Both the position numbers and the translations under genes were made by a program. From Liriodendron chinense (lineage: Eukaryota > Streptophyta > Magnoliopsida > Magnoliales > Magnoliaceae): a stretch of DNA of 64,000 nucleotides. The notes beneath the pieces are model-generated. The model saw only the letters and a list, made by a program, of their open reading frames with translations, was not told where the DNA came from and did no database searches. Location: the NCBI GenBank assembly GCA_003013855.2, contig PVNU02001711.1, forward strand, positions 23,278 to 87,277, in the 5' to 3' direction. Numbering within the stretch: position 1 is the first letter of the stretch; each line of letters begins with the position of its first letter. This document shows, piece after piece, positions 17,201 to 29,493 of this stretch.

Positions 17201-20200
17201 TGGTTTTTGTGTTTGGGTCTAAGTTTAGGTTAGGTGAATGGATTTAGCAATAAGTGTTGGTTTAGTTTAGGTGATTTGAGTTTAGGATTAGGTTTAGGCA
17301 TAGGTTGAGAATTTTGGGTTCGGGATCGGATTTTGGGTTACGTTTTCTTATTTGGGCCTAAGTTTAGGTTAGGTGAATGGATTTAGGAATAGGTGTAGGT
17401 TTAGTTTAGGTGATTTGAGTTTAGAATTAGGTTTAGGCATAGGTTTAGAGTTTTGGGTTCGGGATGGGGTTCAGGGTTTGGTTTTCATGTTTGGGCCTAA
17501 GTTTAGGTTAGGTGAATGGATTTAGGAATAGGTGTAGGTTTAGTTTAGGTGATTTGAGTTTAGGATTAGGTTTAGGCATAGGTTGGGAATTTCGGGTTCG
17601 GGATCGGATTTTGGGTTATGTTTTCGTGTTTGGGTCTAAGTTTAGGTTAGGTGAATAGATTTAGGAATAGGTGTAGGTTTAGTTTAGGTGATTTGAGTTT
17701 AGGATTAGGATTAGGCATAGGTTGAGAATTTCGGGTTCGGGATCGGGTTTTGCGTTATGTTTTCGTGTTTGGGTCTAAGTTTAGGTTAGGTGAATGGATT
17801 TAGGAATAGGTGTTGGTTTAGTTTTGGTGCTTTGAGTTTAGGAATAGGTTTAGGCATATGTTTAGAGTTTCTGGTTCGGGATGGGGTTTAGGGTTAGGTT
17901 TTCGTGTTTGGGTCTAGGTTTAGTTTAGGTGAATGGATTTAGGAATAGGTGTTTGTTTAGTTTAGGTGATTTGAGTTTAGGGTTAGGTTTAGGCGTAGGT
18001 TGAGAATTTCGGGTTCGGGATCGGGTTTTGGGTTATGTTTTCGAGTTTGGGTCTAGATTTAGGTTAAGTGAATGGATTTAGGAATAGGTGTAGGTTTAGT
18101 TTAAGTGATTTGAGTTTAGGATTAGGTTTAGGTAAAGGTTGAGAATTTCGGGTTCGGGATCGGGTTTTGGGTTAAGTTTTCGAGTTTGGGTCTAAGTTTA
18201 GGTTAGGTGAATAGATTTAGGAATAGGTGTTGGTTTAGTTTAGGTGATTTGAGTTTAGGATTTGGTTTAGGCGTAGGTTGAGAATTTCAGGTTCGGGATC
18301 GGGTTTAGGGTTAGGTTTGCGAGTTTGGGTCTAGATTTAGGTTAAGTGAATGGATTTAGGAATAGGTGTAGGTTTAGTTTAGGTGATTTGAGTTTAGGAT
18401 TAGGTTTAGGTAAAGGTTGAGAATTTCGGGTTCGGGATCGGATTTTGGGTCATGTTTTCGTGTTTGGGTCTAAGTTTAGGTTAGGTGAATGGATTTAGGA
18501 ATAGGGGTAGGTTTAGTTTAGGTGATTTGAGTTTAGGATTAGGTTTAGGAATAGATTGAGACTTTCGGGTTCGGGATCGGGTTTAGGGTTAGGTTTTCGT
18601 GTTTGGGTCTAAGTTTAGGTTAGGTGAATGGATTTAGGAATAGGTGTAGGTTTAGTTTAGGTGATTCGAGTTTAGTATTAGGTTTATGCATAGGTTTAGA
18701 GTTTCGGGTTTGGCATGGGGTTTAGGGTTTTGTTTTCGTGTTTGGTTCTAAGGTTAGGTTAGATGAATGGATTTTGGAATAGGTGTAGGTTTAGTTTAGG
18801 TGATTTGAGTTTAGGATTAGGTTTAGGCATAGGTTGAGAATTTCAGGTTCGGGATCGGATTTTGGGTTATGTTTTCATTTTTGGGTCTAAGTTTAGGTTA
18901 GGTAAATGGATTTAGGAATAGGGGTAGGTTTAGTTTAGGTCATTTGAGTTTAGGATTAGGTTTACGCATAGGTTGAGAATTTTGGGTTCGAGATCGGGTA
19001 TTGGGTTTTGTTTTCGTGTTTGGGTCTAAGTTTAGGTTAGGTGAATGGATTTAGGAATAGGTGTAGGATTAGTTTAGGTGATTTGTGTTTAGGATTAGGT
19101 TTAGGCATAGGCTTAAAGTTTCGGGTTCAGGAAGGGGTTTACGGTTAGGTTTTCATGTTTGGGTCTAAGTTTAGGATAGGTGAATGGATTCAGGAATAGG
19201 CGTAGGTATAGTTTAGTTGATTTGAGTTTAGGATTAGGTTTAGGCATAGGTTGAGAATTTCGGGTTTAGGACCTGGTTTAGGGTTATGTGGGTCTAAGTT
19301 TGGGTTTTAATTTCGTGTTTGGGTCTATGTTTGGGTTAAGTGGATGGATTTAGGAGTAGGTGTAGGTTTAGTTTATGTGATTTGAGTTTCGTATTAGGTT
19401 AAGGCATAAGTTTAGAGTTTCGGGTTTGGGATGGGGTTTAGGGTTAGGTTTTCGTGTTTGGGTCTAAGTTTAGGTTAGGTGAAAGGATTTAGGAATAGGT
19501 GTAGGTTTAGTTTAGGTGATTTGAGATTAGGATTAGGTTTAGGCATAGGTTTAGAGTTTCAGATTCGGGATTGGGTTTAGGGTTTGGGTTTTGTGTTTGG
19601 GTCTAAGTTTAGGTTACGTGAATGGATTTAGCAATAAGTGTAGGTTTAGTTTAGGTGATTTGAGTTTAGGATTAGGATTAGGCATAGGTTGAGAATTTCG
19701 GGTTCGGGATCGGGTTTTGCGTTATGTTTTCGTGTTTGGGTCTAAGTTTAGGTTAGGTGAATGGATTTAGGAATAGGTGTTGGTTTAGTTTAGGTGCTTT
19801 GAGTTTAGGAATAGGTTTAGGCATATGTTTAGAGTTTCTGGTTCGAGATGGGGTTTAGGGTTAGGTTTTCGTGTTTGGGTCTAGGTTTAGTTTAGGTGAA
19901 TGGATTTAGGAATAGGTGTTGGTTTAGTTTAGTTGATTTGAGTTTATGGTTAGGTTTAGGCGTAGGTTGAGAATTTCGGGTTCGGGATCGGGTTTTGGGT
20001 TATGTTTTCGAGTTTGGGTCTAAGTTTAGGTTAGGTGAATAGATTTAGGAATAGGTGTTGGTCTAGTTTAGGTGATTTGAGTTTAGGATTTGGTTTAGGC
20101 GTAGGTTGAGAATTTCAGGTTCGGGATCGGGTTTAGGGTTAGGTTTGCGAGTTTGGGTCTAGATTTAGGTTAAGTGAATGGATTTAGGAATAGGTGTAGG

Positions 20201-20870
20201 TTTAGTTTAGGTGATTTGAGTTTAGGATTAGGTTTAGGCATAGGTTGAGAATTTCGGGTTCGGGATCGGATTTTGGGTCATGTTTTCGTGTTTGGGTCTA
20301 AGTTTAGGTTAGGTGAATGGATTTAGGAATAGGGGTAGGTTTAGTTTAGGTGATTTGAGTTTAGGATTAGGTTTAGGAATAGATTGAGACTTTCGGGTTC
20401 GGGATCGGGTTTAGGGTTAGGTTTTCGTGTTTGGGTCTAAGTTGAGGTTAGGTGAATGGATTTAGGAATAGGTGTAGGTTTAGTTTAGGTGATTCGAGTT
20501 TAGTATTAGGTTTAGGCATAGGTTTAGAGTTTCGGGTTTGGCATGGGGTTTAGGGTTTTGTTTTCGTGTTTGGTTCTAAGGTTAGGTTAGATGAATGGAT
20601 TTTGGAATAGGTGTAGGTTTAGTTTAGGTGATTTGAGTTTAGGATTAGGTTTAGGCATAGGTTGAGAATTTCAGGTTCGGGATCGGATTTTGGGTTATGT
20701 TTTCATTTTTGGGTCTAAGTTTAGGTTAGGTAAATGGATTTAGGAATAGGGGTAGGTTTAGTTTAGGTCATTTGAGTTTAGGATTTGGTTTACGCATAGG
20801 TTGAGAATTTTGGGTTCGAGATCGGGTATTGGGCTTTGTTTTCATGTTTGTGTCTTAGTTTAGTTTAGGT
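14221..20870. repeat. Higher-order satellite block, three copies (2.64 kb, then shorter)
   Basis: The rare word TTAAGTGGATGGATTTAGG recurs at 14311, 16952 and 19336. The first step is 2641 bp, exactly 19 x 139; the second is 2384 bp, shortened by internal deletions. Other variants keep the same order, for example the GTTTCAGATTCGGGATTGGG type near 14530, 17171 and 19556. Boundaries are approximate. Confidence 0.8.
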
Positions 20871-23800
20871 GAATGGATTTAGGAATAGGTGTAGGTTTAG
20901 TTTAGGTGATTTGAGTTTAGGGTTAGGTTTAGGCGTAGGTTGAGAATTTCGGGTTCGGGTTCGGGTTTTGGTTTATGTTTTCGAGTTTGCGTCTAAGTTT
21001 AGGTTAGGTGAATAGATTTAGGAATAGGTGTTGGTTTAGTTTAGGTGATTTGAGTTTACGATTAGGTTTAGCCGTAGGTTGAGAATTTCAGTTTGGGTGT
21101 AGGTTTAGGTTAACTGAATGGATTTAGGAATAGGTGTTGGTTTTGTTTAGGTGATTTGAGTTTAGGATTAGGTTTAGGCGTAGGTTGAGAATTTCAGGTT
21201 CGGGATCGGGTTTAGGGTTAGGTTTGCGAGTTTGGGTCTAGGTTTAGGTTAAGTGAATGGATTTAGGAATAGGTGTAGGTTTAGTTTAGGTGATTTGAAT
21301 TTAGGATTAGGTTTAGGCATAGGTTTAGAATTTCGGGCTCGGGATTGGGTTTTGGGTTATGTTTTCTTGTTTGGGTCTAAATTTAGTTTAGGTGAATGGA
21401 TTTAGGAATAGGTGTAGGTTTAGTTTAGGTGATTTGAGTTTAGGGTTAGGTTTAGGCGTAGGTTGAGAATTTCGGTTCGGGATCGGGTTTTGGGTTATGT
21501 TTTCGAGTTTGGGTCTAAGTTTTGGTTAGGTAAATAGATTTAGGAATAGGTGTTGGTTTAGTTTAGGTGATTTGAGTTTAGGATTAGGTTTAGGCGTAGG
21601 TTGAGAATTTCAGGTTCGGGATCGGGTTTAGGGTTAGGTTTGCGAGTTTGGGTCTAGGTTTAGGTTAAGTGAATGGATTTAGGAATAGGTGTCGGTTTAG
21701 TTTAGGTGATTTGAGTTTAGGATTAGGTTTAGGCATAGGTTGAGAATTTCGGGTTCGGGATCAGATTTTGGGTTATGTTTTCGTTTTTGGGTCTAAGTTT
21801 AGGTTAGGTAAATGGATTTGGGAATAGGGGTAGTTTTAGTTTAGGTGATTTGAGTTTAGGATTAGGTTTTTGCATAGGTTATGTTTTCGTGTTTAGGTCT
21901 AAGTTTGGGTTAGGTGAATGGATTTAGGAATAAGTGTAGGTTTAGTTTAGGTGATTTGAGTTTAGTATTACGTTTAGGCATAGGTTGAGAATTTAGGGTT
22001 CGAAATCGGGTTTAGGGTTATGTTTTCGTGTTTGGGTCTAAGTTTGGGTTAGGTGAATGGATTTAGAAATAGGTGTAGGTTTAGTTTAGGTGATTTGAGT
22101 TTGGGATTAGGTTTAGGCAAAGGTTGAGAATTTTGGGTTCGGGATCGGATTTTGGGTCAGGTTTTCGTGTTTGGGTCTAAGTTTAGGTTAGGTGAATGGA
22201 TTTAGGAATAGGGGTAGGTTTAGTTTAGGTGATTTGAGTTTAGGATTAGGTTTAAGCATAGATTGAGAATTTCGGGTTCGGGATCGGGTTTAGGGTTAGG
22301 TTTTCGTGTTTGGGTCTAAGTTTAGGTTAGGTGAATGGATTTAGGAATAGGTGTAGGTTTAGTTTAGGTGATTTGAGTTTAGTATTAGGTTTAGGCATAG
22401 GTTTAGAGTTTCGAGTTTGGGATGGGGTTTAGGGTTTTGTTTTCGTGTTTGGTTCTAAGGTTAGGTTAGATGAATGGATTTTGGAATAGGTGTAGGTTTA
22501 GTTTAGGTGATTTGAGTTTAGGATTAGGTTTACGCATAGGTTGAGAATTTCGGGTTCGAGATCGAGTTTTAGGTTATGTTTTCGTGTTTAGGTCTAAGTT
22601 TGGGTTAGGTGAATGGATTTAGGAATAAGTGTAGGTTTAGTTTAGGTGATTTGAGTTTAGTATTACGTTTAGGCATAGGTTTAGAGTTTCGGGTTTGGGA
22701 TAGGGTTTAGGGTTAGGTTTTCGGGATCGTATTTTGGGTCATGTTTTCTTGTTTGGGTCAAAGTTTAGGTTAGGTGAATGGATTTAGGAATAGGTGAAGG
22801 TTTAGTTTAAGTGATTTGAGTTCAGGGTTAGGTTTAGGCATAGGTTGAGAATTTCGGGTTCGGGATCGGGTTTTGGGTTATGTTTTCGTGTTTGGGTCTA
22901 AGTTTAGGTTAGGTGAATAGATTTAGGAATAGGTGTTGGTTTAGTTTAGGTGATTTGAGTTTAGGATTAGGTTTAGGCGTAGGTTGAGAATTTCAGGTTC
23001 GGGATCGGGTTTAGGGTTAGGTTTGTGAGCTTGGGTGTTGGTTTAGGTTAACTAAATGGATTTAGGAATAGGTGTAGGTTTAGTTTAGGTGATTTGAGTT
23101 TAGGATTAGGTTTAGGCGTAAGTTGAGAATTTCGGGTTCGGGATCGGATTTTTGGTCCTGTTTTCGTGTTTGGGTCTAAGTTTAGGTTAGGTGAATGGAT
23201 TTAGGAATAGGTGTAGGTTTAGTTTAGCTGATTTGAGTTTAGGATTAGGATTAGGCGTAGGTTGAGAATTTCGGGTTCTGGATCGGGTTTTGCGTAATGT
23301 GTTCGAGTTTGGGTCTTAGTTTAGTTTAGGTGAATGGATTTAGGAATAGGCGTCGGTTTAGTTTAGGTGATTTGATTTTAGGATTAGGTTTAGGCATAGA
23401 TTAAGAATTTCGGGTTCGGGATTGGGTTTTGGGTTATGTTTTCGTGTTTGGGTCTAAGTTTGGGTTAGGTGAATGGATTTAGGAATAGGTGTTGGTTTAG
23501 TTTAGGTGATTTGAGTTTAGGATTTGGTTTAGGCATAGGTTTAGAGTTTCGGGTTCGGGATTGGGTTTAGGGTTTGGTTTTTGTGTTTAGGCGTAAGTTT
23601 AGGTTAGGTGAATGGATTTAGGAATAAGTGTAGGTTTTGTTTAGGTGATTTGAGTTTAGGATTAAGTTTAGGCATAGGTTTAGAATTTCGGGTTCGGGAT
23701 CGGGTTTAGGGTTATGTTTTCGTGTTTGGGTGTAAGTTTGGGTTAGGTGAACGGATTTAGGAATAGGTGTAGGTTTAGTTTAGGTGATTTGAGTTTAGGA

Positions 23801-24548
23801 TTAGGTTTAGGCGTAGGTTGAGAATTTGGTGTTCGGGATCGGGTTTTGGGTTATGTTTTCGTGTTTGGGTCTAAGTTTGGGTTAGGTGAATGGATTTAGG
23901 AATAAGTGTAGGTTTAGTTTAGGCGATTTGAGTTTAGTATTACGTTTTGGCAATGGTTTAGAGTTTCGGGTTTGGAATGGGGTTTTGGGTTATGTTTTCT
24001 TGTTTGGGTCTAAGTTTAGTTTAGGTGAATGGATTTAGGAATAGGTGTAGGTTTAGTTTAGGTGATTTGAGTTTAGGGTTAGGATTAGGCGTAGGTTGAG
24101 AATTTCGGTTCGGGATCGGGTTTTGGGTTATGTTTTCGAGTTTGGGTCTAAGTTTTGGTTAGGTGAATAGATTTAGGAGTAGGTGTTGGTTTAGTTTAGG
24201 TGATTTGAGTTTAGGATTAGGTTTAGGCGTAGGTTGAGAATATCAGGTTCGGGATCGGGTTTAGGGATAGGTTTGCGAGTTTGGGTCTAGGTTTAGGTTA
24301 ACTGAATGGATTTAGGAATAGGTGTAGGTTTAGTTTAGGTGATTTGAGTTTAAGATTAGGTTTAGGCGTAAGTTGAGAATTTCGGGTTCGGGATCGGATT
24401 TTGGGTCCTGTTTTCGTGTTTGGGTCTAAGTTTAGGTTAGGTGAATGGATTTAGGAATAAGGGTAGGTTTAGTTTAGGTGATTTGAGTTTAGGATTAGGT
24501 TTAGGCATAGATTGAGAATTTCGGGTTCGGGATCGGGTTTAGGGTTAG

Positions 24549-27500
24549 GTTTTCGTGTTTGGGTGTAAGTTTAGGTTAGGTGAATGGATTTAGGAATAGG
24601 TGTACGTTTAGTTTAGCTGATTTGAGTTTAGGGTTAGGTTTAGGCGTAGGTTGAGAATTTCAGGTTCGGGATCGGGTTTAGGGTTAGGTTTGAGAGTTTG
24701 GGTCTAGGTTTAGGTTAGGTAAATGGATTTGGGAATAGGGGTAGTTTTAGTTTAGGTGATTTGAGTTTAGGATTAGGTTTTTGCATAGGTTATGTTTTCG
24801 TGTTTAGGTCTAAGTTTGGGTTAGGTGAATGGATTTAGGAATAAGTGTAGGTTTAGTTTAGGTGATTTGAGTTTAGTATTACGTTTAGGCATAGGTTGAG
24901 AATTTAGGGTTCGGAATCGGGTTTAGGGTTATGTTTTCGTGTTTGGGTCTAAGTTTGGGTTAGGTGAATGGATTTAGAAATAGGTGTAGGTTTAGTTTAG
25001 GTGAGTTGAGTTTGGGATTAGGTTTAGGCATTGGTTGAGAATTTCGGGTTCGGGATCGAATTTTTGGTCAGGTTTTCGTGTTTGGGTCTAAATTTAGGTT
25101 AGGTGAATGGATTTAGGAATAGGGGTAGGTTTAGTTTAGGTGATTTGAGTTTAGGATTAGGTTTAAGCATAGATTGAGAATTTCGGGTTCGGGATCGGGT
25201 TTAGGGTTAGGTTTTCGTGTTTGGGTGTAAGTTTAGGTTAGGTGAATGGATTTAGGAATAGGTGTACGTTTAGTTTAGCTGATTTGAGTTTAGGGTTAGG
25301 TTTAGGCGTAGGTTGAGAATTTCGGTTCGGGATCGGGTTTTGGGTTATGTTTTCGTGTTTGGGTCTAAGTTTTGGTTAGGTGAATAGATTTAGGAATAGG
25401 TGTTGGTTTAGTTTAGGTGATTTGAGTTTAGGATTAGGTTTAGGCGTAGGTTGAGAATTTCAGGTTCGGGATCAGATTTTGGGTTATGTTTTCGTTTTTG
25501 GGTCTAAGTTTAGGTTAGGTAAATGGATTTAGGAATAGGGGTAGTTTTAGTTTAGGTGATTTGAGTTTAGGATTAGGTTTTTGCATAGGTTATGTTTTCG
25601 TGTTTAGGTCTAAGTTTGGGTTAGGTGAATGGATTTAGGAATAAGTGTAGGTTTAGCTTAGGTGATTTGAGTTTAGTATTACGTTTAGGCATAGGTTGAG
25701 AATTTAGGGTTCGGAATCGGGTTTAGGGTTATGTTTTCGTGTTTGGGTCTAAGTTTGGGTTAGGTGAATGGATTTAGAAATAGGTGTAGGTTTAGTTTAG
25801 GTGAGTTGAGTTTGGGATTAGGTTTAGGCATTGGTTGAGAATTTCGGGTTCGGGATCGAATTTTTGGTCAGGTTTTCGTGTTTGGGTCTAAATTTAGGTT
25901 AGGTGAATGGATTTAGGAATAGGGGTAGGTTTAGTTTAGGTGATTTGAGTTTAGGATTAGGTTTAAGCATAGATTGAGAATTTCGGGTTCGGGATCGGGT
26001 TTAGGGTTAGGTTTTCGTGTTTGGGTCTAAGTTTAGGTTAGGTGAATGGATTTAGGAATAGGTGTAGGTTTAGTTTAGGTGATTTGAGTTTAGTATTAGG
26101 TTTAGGCATAGGTTTAGAGTTTCTAGTTTGGGATGGGGTTTAGGGTTTTGTTTTCGTGTTTGGTTCTAAGGTTAGGTTAGATGAATGGATTTTGGAATAG
26201 GTGTAGGTTTAGTTTAGGTGATTTGAGTTTAGGATTAGGTTTACGCATAGGTTGAGAATTTCGGGTTCGAGATCGAGTTTTAGGTTATGTTTTCGTGTTT
26301 AGGTCTAAGTTTGGGTTAGGAATAAGCGTAGGTTTAGTTTAGGTGATTTGAGTTTAGTATTACGTTTAGGCATAGGTTTAGAGTTTCGGGTTTGGGATAG
26401 GGTTTAGGGTTTGGTTTTCGGGATCGTATTTTGGGTCATGTTTTCTTGTTTGGGTCAAAGTTTAGGTTAGGTGAATGGATTTAGGAATAGGTGTAGGTTT
26501 AGTTTAGGTGATTTGAGTTCAGGATTAGGTTTAGGCATAGGTTGAGAATTTCGGGTTCGGGATCGAGTTTTGGGTTATGTTTTCGTGTTTGGGTCTAAGT
26601 TTAGGTTAGGTGAATAGATTTAGGAATAGGTGTGGGTTTAGTTTAGGTGATTTGAGTTTAGGATTAGGTTTAGGCGTAGTAGGTTGAGAATTTCAGGTTC
26701 GGGATCGGGTTTAGGGTTAGGTTTGTGAGTTTGGGTGTAGGTTTAGGTTAACTGAATGGATTTAGGAATAGGTGTAGGTTTAGTTTAGGTGATTTGAGTT
26801 TAGGATTAGGTTTAGGCGTAAGTTGAGAATTTCGGGTTCGGGATCGAATTTTGGGTCCTGTTTTCGTGTTTGGGTCTAAGTTTAGGTTAGGTGAATGGAT
26901 TTAGGAATAGGGGTAGGTTTAGTTTAGGTGATTTGAGTTTAGGATTAGGTTTAGGCATAGATTGAGAATTTCGGGTTCGGGATCGGGTTTAGGGTTAGGT
27001 TTTCGTGTTTGGGTGTAAGTTTAGGTTAGGTGAATGGATTTAGGAATAGGTGTACGTTTAGTTTAGCTGATTTGAGTTTAGGATTAGGATTAGGCGTAGG
27101 TTGAGAATTTCGGGTTTTGGATCGGGTTTTGCGTTATGTGTTCATGTTTGGGTCTTAGTTTAGTTTAGGTGAATGGATTTAGGAATAGGCGTCGGTTTAG
27201 TTTAGGTGATTTGAGTTTAGGATTAGGTTTAGGTATAGATTAAGAATTTCGGGTTCGGGATCGGGTTTTGGGTTATGTTTTCGTGTTTGGGTCTAAGTTT
27301 GGGTTAGGTGAATGGATTTAGGAATAGGTGTTGGTTTAGTTTAGGTGATTTGAGTTTGGGATTTGGTTTAGGCATAGGTTTAGAGTTTTGGGTTCGGGAT
27401 TGGGTTTAGGGTTTGGTTTTTGTGTTTAGGTGTAAGTTTAGGTTAGGTGAATGGATTTAGGAATAAGTGTAGGTTTTGTTTAGGTGATTTGAGTTTAGGA

Positions 27501-29493
27501 TTAAGTTTAGGCATAGGTTTAGAATTTCGGGTTCGATATCGGGTTTAGGGTTATGTTTTCGTGTTTAGGTCTAAGTTTAGGCTAGGTGAATGGATTTAGG
27601 AATAGGTGTACGTTTAGTTTATGTGATTTGAGTTTAGGATTAGTTTTAGGCATAGGTTGAGAACTTCGGGTTCGGGATCGACTTTTGGGTTATGTTTTCG
27701 AGTTTGGGTCTATGTTTAGGTTAGGTGAATAGATTTAGGAATAGGTGTTGGTTTAGTTTAGGTGATTTGAGTTTAGGATTCGGTTTAGGCGTAGGTTGAG
27801 AATTTCAGGTTCGGGATCGGGTTTAGGGTTAGGTTTGCGAGTTTGGGTCTAGGTTTAGGTTACGTGAATGGATTTAGGAATAGGTGTAGGTTTAGTTTAG
27901 GTGATTTGTTTTTAGGATTAGGTTTAGGCATAGGTTTAGAATTTCGGGCTCGGGATCGGGTTTTGGGTTATGTTTTCTTGTTTGGGTCTAAGTTTAGTTT
28001 AGGTGAATGGATTTAGGAATAGGTGTAGGTTTAGTTTAGGTGATTTGAGTTTAGGGTTAGGTTTAGGCGTAGGTTGAGAATTTCGGTTCGGGATCGGGTT
28101 TTGGGTTATGTTTTCGAGTTTGGGTCTAAGTTTTGGTTAGGTGAATAGATTTAGGAATAGGTGTTGGTTTAGTTTAGGTGATTTGAGTTTAGGATTAGGT
28201 TTAGGCGTAGGTTGAGAATTTCAGGTTCGGGATCGGGTTTAGGGTTAGGTTTGCGAGTTTGGGTCTAAGTTTAGGTTAAGTGAATGGATTTAGGAATAGG
28301 TGTCGGTTTAGTTTAGTTGATTTGAGTTTAGGATTAGGTTTAGGCATAGGTTGAGAATTTCAGGTTCGGGATCAGATTTTGGGTTATGTTTTCGTTTTTG
28401 GGTCTAAGTTTAGGTTAGGTAAATGGATTTAGGAATAGGGGTAGTTTTAGTTTAGGTGATTTGAGTTTAGGATTAGGTTTTTGCATAGGTTATGTTTTCG
28501 TGTTTAGGTCTAAGTTTGGGTTAGGTGAATGGATTTAGGAATAAGTGTAGGTTTAGTTTAGGTGATTTGAGTTTAGTATTACGTTTAGGCATAGGTTGAG
28601 AATTTAGGATTCGGAATCGGGTTTAGGGTTATTTTTTCGTGTTTGGGTCTAAGTTTGGGTTAGGTGAATGGATTTAGAAATAGGTGTAGGTTTAGTTTAG
28701 GTGATTTGAGTTTGGGATTAGGTTTAGGCATAGGTTGGGAATTTCGGGTTCGGGATCGGATTTTGGGTCAGGTTTTCGTGTTTGGGTCTAAGTTTAGGTT
28801 AGGTGAATGGATTTAGGAATAGGGGTAGGTTTAGTTTAGGTGATTTGAGTTTAGGATTAGGTTTAAGCATAGATTGAGAATTTCGGGTTCGGGATCGGGT
28901 TTAGGGTTAGGTTTTCGTGTTTGGGTCTAAGTTTAGGTTAGGTGAATGGATTTAGGAATAGGTGTAGGTTTAGTTTAGGTGATTTGAGTTTAGTATTAGG
29001 TTTAGGCATAGGTTTAGAGTTTCGAGTTTGGGATGGGGTTTAGGGTTTTGTTTTCGTATTTGGTTCTAAGGTTAGGTTAGATGAATGGATTTTGGAATAG
29101 GTGTAGGTTTAGTTTAGGTGATTTGAGTTTAGGATTAGGTTTACGCATAGGTTGAGAATTTCGGGTTCGAGATCGAGTTTTAGGTTATGTTTTCGTGTTT
29201 AGGTCTAAGTTTGGGTCAGGTGAATGGATTTAGGAATAAGTGCAGGTTTAGTTTAGGTGATTTGAGTTTAGTATTACGTTTAGGCATAGGTTTAGAGTTT
29301 CGGGTTTGGGATAGGGTTTAGGGTTAGGTTTTCGGGATCGTATTTTGGGTCATGTTTTCTTGTTTAGGTCAAAGTTTAGGTTAGGTGAACGGATTTAGGA
29401 ATAGGTGTAGGTTTAGTTTAGGTGATTTGAGTTCAGGATTAGGTTTAGGCATAGGTTGAGAATTTCGGGTTCGGGATCGGGTTTTGGGTTATG
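24549..29493. repeat. 4.94-kb satellite tandem duplication, copy 1
   Basis: The variant order is repeated in the next 4.94 kb. Matching anchors: AAATGGATTTGGGAATAGGG at 24721 and 29665 (4944 bp apart) and ATCGGGTTTTGCGTTATGTG at 27121 and 32062 (4941 bp). The 3-bp change between them is an extra GTA-like triplet near 26680 in this copy. I noticed very few other differences. Confidence 0.9.
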
